A DNA stretch of 64,000 bases from Brevibacterium sp. XM4083 (GTDB lineage: Bacteria; Actinomycetota; Actinomycetes; Actinomycetales; Brevibacteriaceae). Position 1 is the stretch's first letter. Each line of letters begins with the position of its first letter. The DNA lies in the NCBI RefSeq assembly GCF_006489205.2, contig NZ_VFYR02000005.1:186001-250000 (forward strand), read 5' to 3'. The notes under the pieces are model-generated. The model was not told the DNA's origin. It made no database searches and saw only the letters and a program-made list of their open reading frames with translations. Made by a program: the position numbers and the translations under genes. Shown here one piece after another: positions 19,715-28,116 of the stretch.

Positions 19715-21214
19715 GTGGCCGAGACGAAGTACATCGACCCCATTCACTATCCGTCGTACGCCTCGCAGCCGACGAGGGACGTCCGGGCGTGGTTGCTGCT
19801 TCTCGTCACCATCCTCCTGCCCGGTGGGGTCCAGCTGCTCTTCCGCAGCCGGCGCTGGGCGCGGGTCTCCCTGTCGATCACCGCGCTCAGCTGGCTGCTC
19901 CTCATCGTCGCTGTCATCGCGATCCTCATCAATCGCACGTTCGCGTTCACGATCGGCACGAACCCGATCATCCTCACGTTCCTCACGATCTGGGTGCCCA
20001 TCGTCGGGCTCAACTGGTTCGTCTGCCTCATCGACACAATCCGCCGCATCCGGCTGGTCACACTGTCGAAGAAGGCCCGTCCGCGCTTCCTCGCCGCGTT
20101 CTGCGCGCTCATGCTCATCGTCGTCGGGCCGCTGGCCTGGGGGACGAACATGCTCAACAGCCAGCGCGGGCTCGTCAGCGACCTCTTCGCCTCGGGCAAG
20201 GTCGCCAAGCCCGTCGACGGACGCTACAACATCCTGCTCCTCGGCTCGGACGCCGGCAAGGGCAGGACCGGCATCCGCCCCGACTCCCTGTCACTCGTCT
20301 CGATCGACGCGGAGACCGGCAAGACCGTCATCATCGGCCTGCCGCGCAACATGCAGAACGTTCCCTTCGCCGAGGGCTCACCGCTGGCCTCGGTCTACCC
20401 GCAGGGCTTCAACTGCGGCAGCGAATGCCTGCTCAACGCCGTGTTCCAGCAGGGTGAGAAGTACAAGGACAAGTTCGAGGACCCGCAGCGGGCCGGCGAG
20501 CAGGCGACGATGGACGCCGTGTCCGCCGTGACCGGCCTTGAGGTCCAGTACTACGCGATGATCAACCTCAAGGGCTTCGAGAACCTCATCGACTCCCTCG
20601 GCGGCATCACCATCGTCTCGGGCAAACGCGTCCCGATCTCCTCGAAGGTCGACCCGACGACGGGCAAGCACGGACCGGTCAAGGGGTGGATCGAACCCGG
20701 AGAGCAGAAGCTCGACGGGTATCACGCGCTCTGGTACGCCCGGTCCCGCGAGTTCTCGAGCGACTACGAGAGGATGATCCGGCAGCGGTGCGTCCAGGAG
20801 GCGATGGTCAAGCAGCTCGACCCGGCCACCGTGCTCACCCGCTACCAGGACATCGCGAAGGCGACTCCCGGCGCCCTGTCGACGGACATCCCGTCGACGC
20901 AGGTCGACACCTTCGTCGACCTCGCGCTCAAGGTCAAGAGCCAGAAGATCGAGTCGCTTGACCTCACTCCGCCGCGCGTGACACCATCACAACCGGACTT
21001 CGCCGAGGCGCGGCGCCTGGTTGCCGAGAAGATCGACGCTGCCTCCAAGGACGCTGAGAAGCAGACCCAGGCGCTCGCGATGCCGGCAGGCGTCGGGGCG
21101 GGCGTGTCCGCGGACATCGGCACCGGTGCCGCGGTGACGGCATCCGGCACCGGCGACACCACTCCTGACGAGGGTGAAGAGTCCGACGCACGGGCGATCT
21201 GCTACGTCCCGTGA
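19715..21214 (+). CDS. LytR-CpsA-Psr (LCP) family cell-wall polymer ligase
   Basis: LCP enzymes transfer undecaprenyl-linked glycopolymers to peptidoglycan. 499 residues, GTG start. Four N-terminal hydrophobic segments (about residues 25-45, 50-75, 88-113, 128-148) precede an extracytoplasmic LCP domain at about 170-345, with YNILLLGSDAGKGRTGIRPD, DAETGKTVIIGLPRNM, INLKGFENLIDSLGGI and LDGYHALWYARSREFSSDYE RMIRQR-type sequence. The Arg/Asp pairs bind the pyrophosphate. A region rich in Ala, Gly and Thr ends the protein at CYVP. Four TM segments instead of the usual one is the actinobacterial extended form. Upstream of a peptidoglycan hydrolase; together they point to wall assembly. Confidence 0.93.
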   Translation: MAETKYIDPIHYPSYASQPTRDVRAWLLLLVTILLPGGVQLLFRSRRWARVSLSITALSWLLLIVAVIAILINRTFAFTIGTNPIILTFLTIWVPIVGLNWFVCLIDTIRRIRLVTLSKKARPRFLAAFCALMLIVVGPLAWGTNMLNSQRGLVSDLFASGKVAKPVDGRYNILLLGSDAGKGRTGIRPDSLSLVSIDAETGKTVIIGLPRNMQNVPFAEGSPLASVYPQGFNCGSECLLNAVFQQGEKYKDKFEDPQRAGEQATMDAVSAVTGLEVQYYAMINLKGFENLIDSLGGITIVSGKRVPISSKVDPTTGKHGPVKGWIEPGEQKLDGYHALWYARSREFSSDYERMIRQRCVQEAMVKQLDPATVLTRYQDIAKATPGALSTDIPSTQVDTFVDLALKVKSQKIESLDLTPPRVTPSQPDFAEARRLVAEKIDAASKDAEKQTQALAMPAGVGAGVSADIGTGAAVTASGTGDTTPDEGEESDARAICYVP

Positions 21215-21307
21215 GGCTCCGGCGACCCGGTCGATGACGACCTGAGAACGCCTCGGCGAAAAAACTTTCGCACGGTGTGTCGCCTGTCAACACTGGGAAC
21301 CACACCG

Positions 21308-21415
21308 GTGTAACTTTCCTCGTTCGTTATTTTTCCACTCTGACACGCCGGAAATGTGTAACAATTTTGAGATGTTGGGGTCGCCCACCGTATGCCGACG
21401 GTGAAGTGGACTCCC
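21308..21415 (+). promoter_or_regulatory. leader of the cell-wall hydrolase: GTGTAAC repeats and hairpin
   Basis: The 241-bp gap before the hydrolase gene is AT-rich at its core. It carries two direct copies of GTGTAAC (21308-21314 and 21356-21362). Further down, CACCGT at 21386-21391 pairs with ACGGTG at 21398-21403, extended by GGGGTC (21377-21382) opposite GACTCCC (21409-21415). The repeats resemble GTAAC-type half-sites described for MtrA in other actinobacteria (from memory). I could not match the leader to the ydaO c-di-AMP riboswitch. Function of the hairpin is not known. Confidence 0.4.
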
Positions 21416-21455
21416 GGGCCTGAACTTCCCTGACTTCCTCGAAAAGGCTGTAACG

Positions 21456-24170
21456 ATGAAATACATACTGCCCACTGTCGCGGGCTGCGCGTCTGTCGCG
21501 CTCGTCGGCACCTTAGCGGTCACGGCTACGGACGCCTTTGCTGCAACCGTCGAACCGGAAGTGACCCAAGAAGCGCTCAATGTGAGCGAAGACGGACTCG
21601 ACGTCCCCGGCGCGCGCGATGCGAGCAGTGCCGGAGCCAGCGTCTCCAACCAGAGCGCGACCAATCTGCCCGACGTCTTCAAGTCGCAGTCGGCGCTGGC
21701 GGCCGCGGAGATCCCTGAGACGGTCAACGTCAGTGCTCAGCCGGTCGCTGCGACCGTCGCCCCCACCTCGGCGGGCCTGACCTCTCCCGAGGGGTCTGAG
21801 GCCCCGGCTGAGACTCCCGCACCCGCGGAGAGCACGGCTCCGGCCGAGACCGGCGACTCCGGAGAGGGCGAGGACGCTGCCGCCGATGACTCGCAGGACA
21901 GCGAGGACATCGCGGGCTCGGTGCGCCAGCAGACCGAGGACGGCGTCAACATCGCGCTCATCTCCGACGTCCTCGATGTGCCCACGAAGAACCCGAGCCT
22001 CGTCGGCGTCACCTTCTCCGATGCGCCGAGCACGATCCGCATCCAGGTCCGCGTCAAGAGCGATTCCGGCTGGGGAAACTGGCAGGACCTCGATGAGGAC
22101 AAGCAGGAGGAGGCGAAGAACGAGGGCTCCGAGCCGTTCACCGTCAACGAGGCCAGCGGAGTGCAGCTGCGCATCCTCGGCGACAAGGCTCCCTCGGACG
22201 CCGAACTCGTTCTCGTCGACCCGAAGTTCTCCGAAGCCGATGCGCAGGCGGTCGCGGACAATGCGCCCGTCCAGATCGACCCGGCCGCCTCGGCGGCGGA
22301 CTCCGGAACGACGGCACCGGCTGTCGACGAATCCGGCACCACCGACACCGGTGCGACCGAGGCCACGACGGTGTCGGCGACCGGTACTGCCACGGTGACG
22401 ACGCAGAACTACGTGCCCGGTGACGCGCAGGTCAACACGGTCGCGAACTCCGCGAAGGTCCCCAAGCCCGACATCGCCTCGCGGAAGTCGTGGGGAGCGA
22501 AGTCGTACAAGGGCAGCCCGGACTACGCGAGCAGCATCAAGCAGGCCGTCGTCCACCACACCTCGGGATCGAACAGCTACTCGGCCGAGGACGTTCCCGG
22601 CATCATCCGCGGCATCCAGACCTTCCACCAGCAGGGTCGCGGATGGTCCGACATCGGATACAACGTCGTCGCCGACAAGTACGGTCGCCTGTGGCAGGCC
22701 CGTGACGGCGACATCTCGAAGGCCGTGATCGGTGCGCACACCTCCGGTCACAACACCGGCACGTTCGGCATCTCGGTGCTCGGCACGTACAACAGCTCGG
22801 CTCCGCCGAAGGTCACCCGCGACGCCGTCGCCTCGGCGATCGCGTGGAAGTTCTCGATGTACGGCCTCACCGCGAGCAAGTCGACGCTCGTCGGACACCG
22901 CGATCTCGGCAGCACCGACTGCCCGGGTGACGCGTTCTACGCGAAGCTCGGCGAGGTCCGCGACACCGTCAACAACATCCTCAAGTCCGGCGACCTGCCC
23001 TCGGACAGCAGCGATGACGACAAGACGGAGACCCCGAAGCCGGCTCCGCAGACCGCGATCGAGAAGTACGCCGCGGACAACAACCTCGGCAAGGCCACCG
23101 GCAACGAGTACGACGTCAAGGGCGTTGACGGCGCCAAGGCCCGCAACTACGAGAAGGGTGTCGTCTACTGGTCGCAGAAGACCGGCGCCTACCATGTCAC
23201 CGGGGCGATCGCCTCGGCATACAAGGGTGATGCGATCACCCAGCTCGGGCTGCCCGTGAGCACGGAGAAGGGCGGCCTGAAGAACGGGGGCGTCTACCAG
23301 ACGTTCTCGAAGGGCTCGTTCCACTGGTCGCCCCAGACCGGGGCGGCCTACACCACCGGCGTCCTCCTCGGCTACTGGAAGGACAAAGGCTACGAGCGCG
23401 GTCACCTCGGCTACCCGAAGTCCAACCCCGTGATCAAGGACGGCCGCGCCGAGCAGCTCTTCGAAGGAGCGAAGCTCGTGTGGGCCGAGGGCTACGGCAC
23501 GACCGAGTTCTCCGCCAAGGGCACGATCTCGGGCACCGCGATCGATGAGAACGCGCCGGGCGACGCACCCCCGCCGGGGGACAGCGCCGCCGACGGCGGT
23601 TCGGGTGCAGACTCCGGGGAAGGTGCTGCAGCCGAGGGAAACGCCGACGGATCTGACAACGGCTCCGACAACGGCGGTTCGACCGACGAACCGACGCAGG
23701 AGCCCACCCCTTCGGATCCTCCGAAGGAAGAGCCCAAGCCGACCGAGCCTCCGAAGGAGGAGCCGAAGCCCACTGAGCCGCCCAAGGAGGACAAGCCCTC
23801 GAAGGAGGAGCAGATCCAGGCGCAGCGGGACAAGGTCATCGAACAGGCGAAGAAGTACGTCGGGACCAAGTACGTCTGGGGCGGCACCACGCCGAACGGC
23901 TGGGACTGCTCGGGCTACACGCAGTACGTCTACGGCAAGGCGGGCATCGATCTGCCGCGCACGACGAGCCAGCAGCGCAATGCCGGCAAGGAGATCTCGA
24001 TCAAGGACGCCAAGCCCGGCGACCTCATCTGGATCCCCGGTCACATCGGAATCATCTCCGAGACCAAGGGCCAGATGTACGATGCGGGCTCGACGCGGAC
24101 GAACACGACGAAGCGCAGCTACGAGTGGATGCTCAGCCGCGGCGCCAAGGTCATCCGGGTCATCGGCTGA
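21456..24170 (+). CDS. secreted dual peptidoglycan hydrolase: amidase + LGFP repeats + NlpC/P60
   Basis: Exported wall hydrolase of 904 residues with a signal peptide (MKYILPTVAGCASVALVGTL, cleavage probably after AFA near residue 29). After a long acidic/Ala-rich region comes a PGRP/amidase_2 domain at about 335-505 (zinc ligands: His in AVVHHTSG, His in LVGHRDLG, Cys in STDCPGD), which cuts MurNAc-L-Ala. Three or so LGFP repeats at about 545-680 (YWSQKTGAYHV, FHWSPQTGAAY) should bind the wall. A Pro/Lys/Glu-rich linker at 745-790 contains tandem PPKEEPKPTE units. The C-terminal NlpC/P60 endopeptidase has Cys818 in WDCSGYTQYVYG and His in PGHIGII. ATG 21456 preceded by AAAAGG. Possible MtrA control. 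Confidence 0.95.
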   Translation: MKYILPTVAGCASVALVGTLAVTATDAFAATVEPEVTQEALNVSEDGLDVPGARDASSAGASVSNQSATNLPDVFKSQSALAAAEIPETVNVSAQPVAATVAPTSAGLTSPEGSEAPAETPAPAESTAPAETGDSGEGEDAAADDSQDSEDIAGSVRQQTEDGVNIALISDVLDVPTKNPSLVGVTFSDAPSTIRIQVRVKSDSGWGNWQDLDEDKQEEAKNEGSEPFTVNEASGVQLRILGDKAPSDAELVLVDPKFSEADAQAVADNAPVQIDPAASAADSGTTAPAVDESGTTDTGATEATTVSATGTATVTTQNYVPGDAQVNTVANSAKVPKPDIASRKSWGAKSYKGSPDYASSIKQAVVHHTSGSNSYSAEDVPGIIRGIQTFHQQGRGWSDIGYNVVADKYGRLWQARDGDISKAVIGAHTSGHNTGTFGISVLGTYNSSAPPKVTRDAVASAIAWKFSMYGLTASKSTLVGHRDLGSTDCPGDAFYAKLGEVRDTVNNILKSGDLPSDSSDDDKTETPKPAPQTAIEKYAADNNLGKATGNEYDVKGVDGAKARNYEKGVVYWSQKTGAYHVTGAIASAYKGDAITQLGLPVSTEKGGLKNGGVYQTFSKGSFHWSPQTGAAYTTGVLLGYWKDKGYERGHLGYPKSNPVIKDGRAEQLFEGAKLVWAEGYGTTEFSAKGTISGTAIDENAPGDAPPPGDSAADGGSGADSGEGAAAEGNADGSDNGSDNGGSTDEPTQEPTPSDPPKEEPKPTEPPKEEPKPTEPPKEDKPSKEEQIQAQRDKVIEQAKKYVGTKYVWGGTTPNGWDCSGYTQYVYGKAGIDLPRTTSQQRNAGKEISIKDAKPGDLIWIPGHIGIISETKGQMYDAGSTRTNTTKRSYEWMLSRGAKVIRVIG

Positions 24171-24208
24171 TCATCGTGCAGTGATCACTGGGGAGTGACC
24201 ACTTCACC

Positions 24209-24246
24209 AGCGGCCCCCGAGACGCACTCGCGTCTCGGGGGCCGCT
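24209..24246 (+). terminator. strong rho-independent-type hairpin
   Basis: A perfect 17-bp stem, AGCGGCCCCCGAGACGC (24209-24225) with GCGTCTCGGGGGCCGCT (24230-24246), and a 4-nt ACTC loop, 38 bp after the hydrolase stop. No U-tract. It separates the hydrolase from manA. Confidence 0.88.
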
Positions 24247-24387
24247 GCCGTGTGTGCGGTGAACACTGTGTGACCGGGCCTGAACAGAAAGTGAAGTCAC
24301 GGCATCATCGCGGGAATCCGGCAGACGCACGCGCTACGGTTGAGGGATGGACGCGCGAGAGCGCACGGACGATACGCAGGAGAGGTG

Positions 24388-25710
24388 ATGCCGGTGCGGC
24401 GGCTGCACAACACCGTGAAGAACTTCGACTGGGGCACCCCGGACGCGATCCCCGCGATCCTCGGCACCGTCCCGGACGGCACGCCGTGCGCCGAACTCTG
24501 GCTGGGAGCGCATCCGCTCAGCCCCTCACGACTCGAACTCTCCGCCGCCCAGGGCTCGCACGGGGCGGTCGGCTACGGACACGTCGGCTCGTCCTCGTCC
24601 GTCGACGTCCGCACCTCCGGCCGACTCGACCTCGGACCCAACCTCATCGAGTACATCGCCGGTGATCCCGAGGGGCTTCTCGGACGCGACTCGCTCGAGG
24701 TCTTCGGGCCCCGCCTGCCCTTCCTCCTCAAGATCCTCTCCGCGGAGAAGGCGCTGTCGATCCAGGTCCATCCCACCCCGGAGCAGGCCGCCGCCGGATA
24801 CGCCCGGGAGGAGGAGACGGGACCGGAGCTCGACGCTCCCGACCGCAACTACAAGGACGCCTCGGCGAAGCCCGAGCTCATCTACGCCCTCACGGAGTTC
24901 CACGCCCTCTCCGGATTCCGCCCGCGCAAGGCGGTGCGGGCGACCTTCGAGCGGTTCCTCTCCCTGTCACTGTCGGCGTCCGCGCTCGACTTCCTCGGTG
25001 AGATCCTCGCGTCGCTCAAGGCGCTCAGCGATGCCAAGGCGTTCGCGCGGACCGTCGAGCTCATCCTCGGCGACGACCGCGCGCCGGGACTCGTCGCGGA
25101 GATCGCCGGCCAGGACTTCGCGACCCCGCCGCGCGGGCACGCCTCCCAGCTCGGCACGGCCGTCGATCCGATGCAGACCTTCGTCGAGCTCGTCACCGAC
25201 TATTCGGACGATCCCGGAGTCCTCGTCGCGCTCATGCTCTGCCGCGTCCACCTCCAGCCGGGCGAGGCGCTCGCGATGGAATCGGGGATCCTCCACGCCT
25301 ACCTCGGCGGGACGGGGATCGAGATCATGGCCTCGAGCGACAACGTCCTGCGCGGGGGCCTGACGAGCAAGCACGTCGACATCCCCGAACTCACCCGGAT
25401 CGCGACGTTCGCGGCCGCGCCTCCGCAGCTCCTCGAGCCCGACCGCGACGGCGTCCTCACCGGTGCGACCGAGGACTTCGCACTCCAGGCCCTGCGGTGC
25501 CCGCGCCTGACACGCATCGACCGGCGCGGGGCGGCCATCGTGCTGTGCACCTCGGGGACGATCACACTGACGTCGGTCGGGAACTCGACGACGCTGACGC
25601 GGGGACAGAGCGTCTTCATCGGCGCCAACGAACCCGCCGTCACGGCCGACGGCCACGGCGACCTCTTCGTCGCGACCACCGGACTCGATCGCGCGCTGCC
25701 CTTCGCCTGA
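24388..25710 (+). CDS. manA: mannose-6-phosphate isomerase, class I
   Basis: Zinc enzyme interconverting fructose-6-P and mannose-6-P, the entry to GDP-mannose for wall glycans. Zinc ligands appear in LSIQVHPTPEQA (Gln, His), ALTEFHALSGFRP (Glu) and ILHAYLGGTGIEIMA (His); DNVLRGGLTSKHVD is the conserved cupin C-terminal motif. 440 residues, start ATG 24388 with AGGAGAGG upstream. It ends at a shared terminator facing the CoA-transferase operon. Its functional partner manB lies about 10 kb downstream in the same window. Confidence 0.95.
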   Translation: MPVRRLHNTVKNFDWGTPDAIPAILGTVPDGTPCAELWLGAHPLSPSRLELSAAQGSHGAVGYGHVGSSSSVDVRTSGRLDLGPNLIEYIAGDPEGLLGRDSLEVFGPRLPFLLKILSAEKALSIQVHPTPEQAAAGYAREEETGPELDAPDRNYKDASAKPELIYALTEFHALSGFRPRKAVRATFERFLSLSLSASALDFLGEILASLKALSDAKAFARTVELILGDDRAPGLVAEIAGQDFATPPRGHASQLGTAVDPMQTFVELVTDYSDDPGVLVALMLCRVHLQPGEALAMESGILHAYLGGTGIEIMASSDNVLRGGLTSKHVDIPELTRIATFAAAPPQLLEPDRDGVLTGATEDFALQALRCPRLTRIDRRGAAIVLCTSGTITLTSVGNSTTLTRGQSVFIGANEPAVTADGHGDLFVATTGLDRALPFA

Positions 25711-25764
25711 GCGGATCGCTCTTCCCCTGAGAGGAGTCCGGAAGGGTCTGCGGGCCGGACAGCG

Positions 25765-25821
25765 CACGAGGCCGCTGCCCACCGACACTCCGATGGAGCG
25801 TCAGCGGGCAGCGGCCTCGTG
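25765..25821. terminator. bidirectional terminator between manA and scoB
   Basis: CACGAGGCCGCTGCCC (25765-25780) is perfectly complementary to GGGCAGCGGCCTCGTG (25806-25821). The 25-nt interior holds its own small CTCC/GGAG hairpin. It lies between two convergent genes and would serve both. Confidence 0.85.
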
Positions 25822-25881
25822 TCGCGCACGTGCGTCCGCGCTGCCGGCAGTGCGTACCGCCGGCAGCGAGCCGCGCGGGTC

Positions 25882-26547
25882 TCAGACGTCGGGGACGGTG
25901 ATGGTCGTGACGTCGTCGGGGACGATCACCTCGGCGCCGGTCTTCTCCTTGACCTCCTCGACGGTGACTCCCGGTGCGAGCTCGACGAGGGTGAAGGCGT
26001 CACCGGAGACATCGAGGACGGCGAGGTCGGTGATGACGCGTTCGACGACGCCCTTGCCCGTCAGCGGCAGGTCGCAGGCGCCGAGCAGCTTGTGCGTGCC
26101 GTCCTTCGCGACGTGGTCCATGACGACGATGACGCGCTTGGCGCCGTGGACGAGGTCCATCGCACCGCCCATGCCCTTGACCATCTTGCCGGGGATCATC
26201 CAGTTCGCGATGTCGCCGTTGACCCCGACCTGCATCGCGCCGAGGATCGCGGCATCGATCTTGCCACCGCGGATCATGCCGAAGCTCGCCGCCGAATCGA
26301 AGTACGAGGCGCCCGGCAGCATCGTCACGGTCTCCTTGCCCGCGTTGATGAGGTCGGGGTCGAGCTCGTCCTCAGTCGGGTACGGCCCGACGCCGAGGAG
26401 GCCGTTCTCCGACTGGAGGACGAGCCGCACCCCGTCGGGCACGTAGTTCGGGACGAGGGTCGGCATGCCGATGCCGAGATTGACGTAGCTGCCGTCGGCG
26501 AGCTCCTGCGCCGCGCGCGCGGCCATCTGGTTGCGTGTCAGTGCCAT
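25882..26547 (-). CDS. scoB: 3-oxoacid CoA-transferase subunit B
   Basis: Beta subunit of a succinyl-CoA:3-ketoacid (or 3-oxoadipate) CoA-transferase, 221 residues. The catalytic Glu that forms the glutamyl-CoA thioester is in [14 protein letters not shown] (about residue 47). Other family patterns: [17 protein letters not shown] at the N-terminus, [20 protein letters not shown] and [12 protein letters not shown]-like [20 protein letters not shown]. Twelve bases after scoA. The pair would activate acetoacetate or 3-oxoadipate; no ring-cleavage genes are near, so ketone-body-type use is more likely. Confidence 0.93.
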   Translation of the reverse strand: MALTRNQMAARAAQELADGSYVNLGIGMPTLVPNYVPDGVRLVLQSENGLLGVGPYPTEDELDPDLINAGKETVTMLPGASYFDSAASFGMIRGGKIDAAILGAMQVGVNGDIANWMIPGKMVKGMGGAMDLVHGAKRVIVVMDHVAKDGTHKLLGACDLPLTGKGVVERVITDLAVLDVSGDAFTLVELAPGVTVEEVKEKTGAEVIVPDDVTTITVPDV

Positions 26548-26559
26548 GGTCGGCTCTCC

Positions 26560-27348
26560 TCAGGCGTTCGCGGCGGTCGGGGTCGGGCGGAGGGTGCGCT
26601 TCTCGATCGGCTTGTCGGCGATCTGCTCCGCCGTCAGCGGGACGACACGGTGGACGAAGACACCGGGCAGGTGCACCTCGTCGGGATCGATGTCACCGGG
26701 TTCGACGAGCTTCTCGACCTCGGCGATCGTGATCCGACCGGCCTGCGCGGCCGGGGGATTGAAGTTGCGGGCCGAGGAGTGGAAGACGAGATTGCCGTCG
26801 CGGTCGCCGACGGCGGCGCGGACGAGGGCGTAGTCGGGGGCGAGCGACTCCTCGAGGACGTAGGTCTTCTCCTCGCCGAAGGTGTCGAAGACCCGGGTGT
26901 CCTTCGCCGGGGACTCCTTGATGACATTGCCGTCCGCGTCGTACTTCCACGGCATGCCGCCCTCGGCGACCTGGGTGCCCGCGCCGGTGATCGTGTAGAA
27001 CGCGGGAATGCCCGCACCGCCGGCGCGCAGCTTCTCTGCGAGCGTGCCCTGCGGGGTGAGCTCGACCTCGAGCTCACCGGAGAGGTACTGCCGGGCGAAC
27101 TCCTTGTTCTCCCCGACATAGGACGCGATGATCCGCCGGATCCGATGGTCGGCGAGCAGCACCCCGAGCCCGCGGCCGTCGACGCCCGCGTTGTTCGAGA
27201 TCACCTCGAGGTCTGTCGTCCCCTGTTCCCTGATCGCGCGGATGAGGAATTCGGGGACTCCGACGACCCCGAATCCGCCCACGGCGATCGACGATCCATT
27301 GGCAATATCGGCCACCGCTTCTGCGGGCGTATCAACTACTTTGTCCAT
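26560..27348 (-). CDS. scoA: 3-oxoacid CoA-transferase subunit A
   Basis: Alpha subunit of the same CoA-transferase, 262 residues. The glycine-rich AVGGFGVVGVPEFLIRAI loop near residue 22 and LEVISNNAGVDGRGLGVLL are typical, as is the PAFYTITGAGTQVAEGG-like central segment and FNPPAAQAGRITIAEVE near the end. Its start overlaps the 3' end of the TIGR03089 gene by 13 bp, so the four minus-strand genes cofE-TIGR03089-scoA-scoB probably form one transcript. Confidence 0.93.
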   Translation of the reverse strand: MDKVVDTPAEAVADIANGSSIAVGGFGVVGVPEFLIRAIREQGTTDLEVISNNAGVDGRGLGVLLADHRIRRIIASYVGENKEFARQYLSGELEVELTPQGTLAEKLRAGGAGIPAFYTITGAGTQVAEGGMPWKYDADGNVIKESPAKDTRVFDTFGEEKTYVLEESLAPDYALVRAAVGDRDGNLVFHSSARNFNPPAAQAGRITIAEVEKLVEPGDIDPDEVHLPGVFVHRVVPLTAEQIADKPIEKRTLRPTPTAANA

Positions 27349-28061
27349 GTCCCCAGTCTGCCACGGACCTCACCGAGCTCCCGTGCGAGGTCCGCGATGC
27401 GAGCCTCATCGACTCCCGTGCCGAGCACGGTCTCACCGCCGCCGAGGAGGTGGCCGAGCAGGTCCGGCCACTGGTCCTCGTGCGGGGTCGAGTGGGAGAC
27501 GAGGATCCCCGCCGGGCGACCAGCAGGCATCTCCGCAGTCCACGGGATCTCCGTCGTCCCCGCGGGCCCGAGGACCGCGAGGGTGCCCGAGCCGTCGAGG
27601 CGGCGCGGGGTGACGTCGGGATACGCGCGGATCGCGGAGTTGACGTCGATGAAATCGGCATCGACCGGAGTGCTCAGCGCCAGGGCGGGGGGATTGAAGA
27701 CGAAGATCTCCTCCGCCGAGGCGATCGCCGGGTCCGATTCGAACCCGAGCGGGACGAGCGCGTGGAAGTCCCCGTCCGGAACGGCCGACTGCTCGCCCCC
27801 GGCACCACCCTGCGCGCCGAGGACGACACGGCCACCGGCGAGGAGGACGCTGAGGATCGCGACGAGCTCGCGCCAGTGGAGACCGCCGGGCAGCGGGACG
27901 AAGAGGGTGAAGTCGGGGCCGAGATCGTAGTCGCCGAAGAGACCGACTCCCTTATTCACCCAGTTCGCGATGACCGGGCCGGTGAGGTCGAGGGTGTCGA
28001 AGTTGGGCCCGCGCCAGAAGAGCACCGGGCCGCCGGTGCGAGCGAGGCGGGTGAGATCCAT
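27336..28061 (-). CDS. TIGR03089 family protein
   Basis: Actinobacteria-restricted protein of 241 residues that resembles a truncated AMP-forming acyl-CoA synthetase N-terminal half but lacks the ATP/AMP-binding motifs. The pattern FWRGPNFDTLDLTGPVIANWVNK replaces the equivalent ligase entry region; LGPDFTLFVPLPGGLHWREL and TLAVLGPAGTTEIPW follow. In M. tuberculosis the homologue (Rv3268, from memory) also sits among cell-wall and F420 genes. It lies 34 bp behind cofE. No enzymatic role is known to me. Confidence 0.82.
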   Translation of the reverse strand: MDLTRLARTGGPVLFWRGPNFDTLDLTGPVIANWVNKGVGLFGDYDLGPDFTLFVPLPGGLHWRELVAILSVLLAGGRVVLGAQGGAGGEQSAVPDGDFHALVPLGFESDPAIASAEEIFVFNPPALALSTPVDADFIDVNSAIRAYPDVTPRRLDGSGTLAVLGPAGTTEIPWTAEMPAGRPAGILVSHSTPHEDQWPDLLGHLLGGGETVLGTGVDEARIADLARELGEVRGRLGTWTK

Positions 28062-28074
28062 GGGTCCTGCTTTC

Positions 28075-28116
28075 TCAGCGTGTGCTGTCGGGGGATCAGT
28101 GCGTGCTGTCGGGGGA
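28075..28116 (-). repeat. 21-bp tandem duplication spanning the cofE stop codon
   Basis: Two adjoining 21-bp units, 28096-28116 (coding SPDSTH and TGA) and 28075-28095 (coding SPDSTR and TGA if read on), agree at 19 of 21 positions. The first unit supplies the last codons and stop of cofE; the second repeats them, stop included, in the gap before TIGR03089. A small slippage duplication. Confidence 0.8.

Noticed and set aside
21214-21456. ydaO (c-di-AMP) riboswitch before the hydrolase
   Set aside because: The conserved core and pseudo-symmetric helices could not be matched by eye; kept only as a structured leader.
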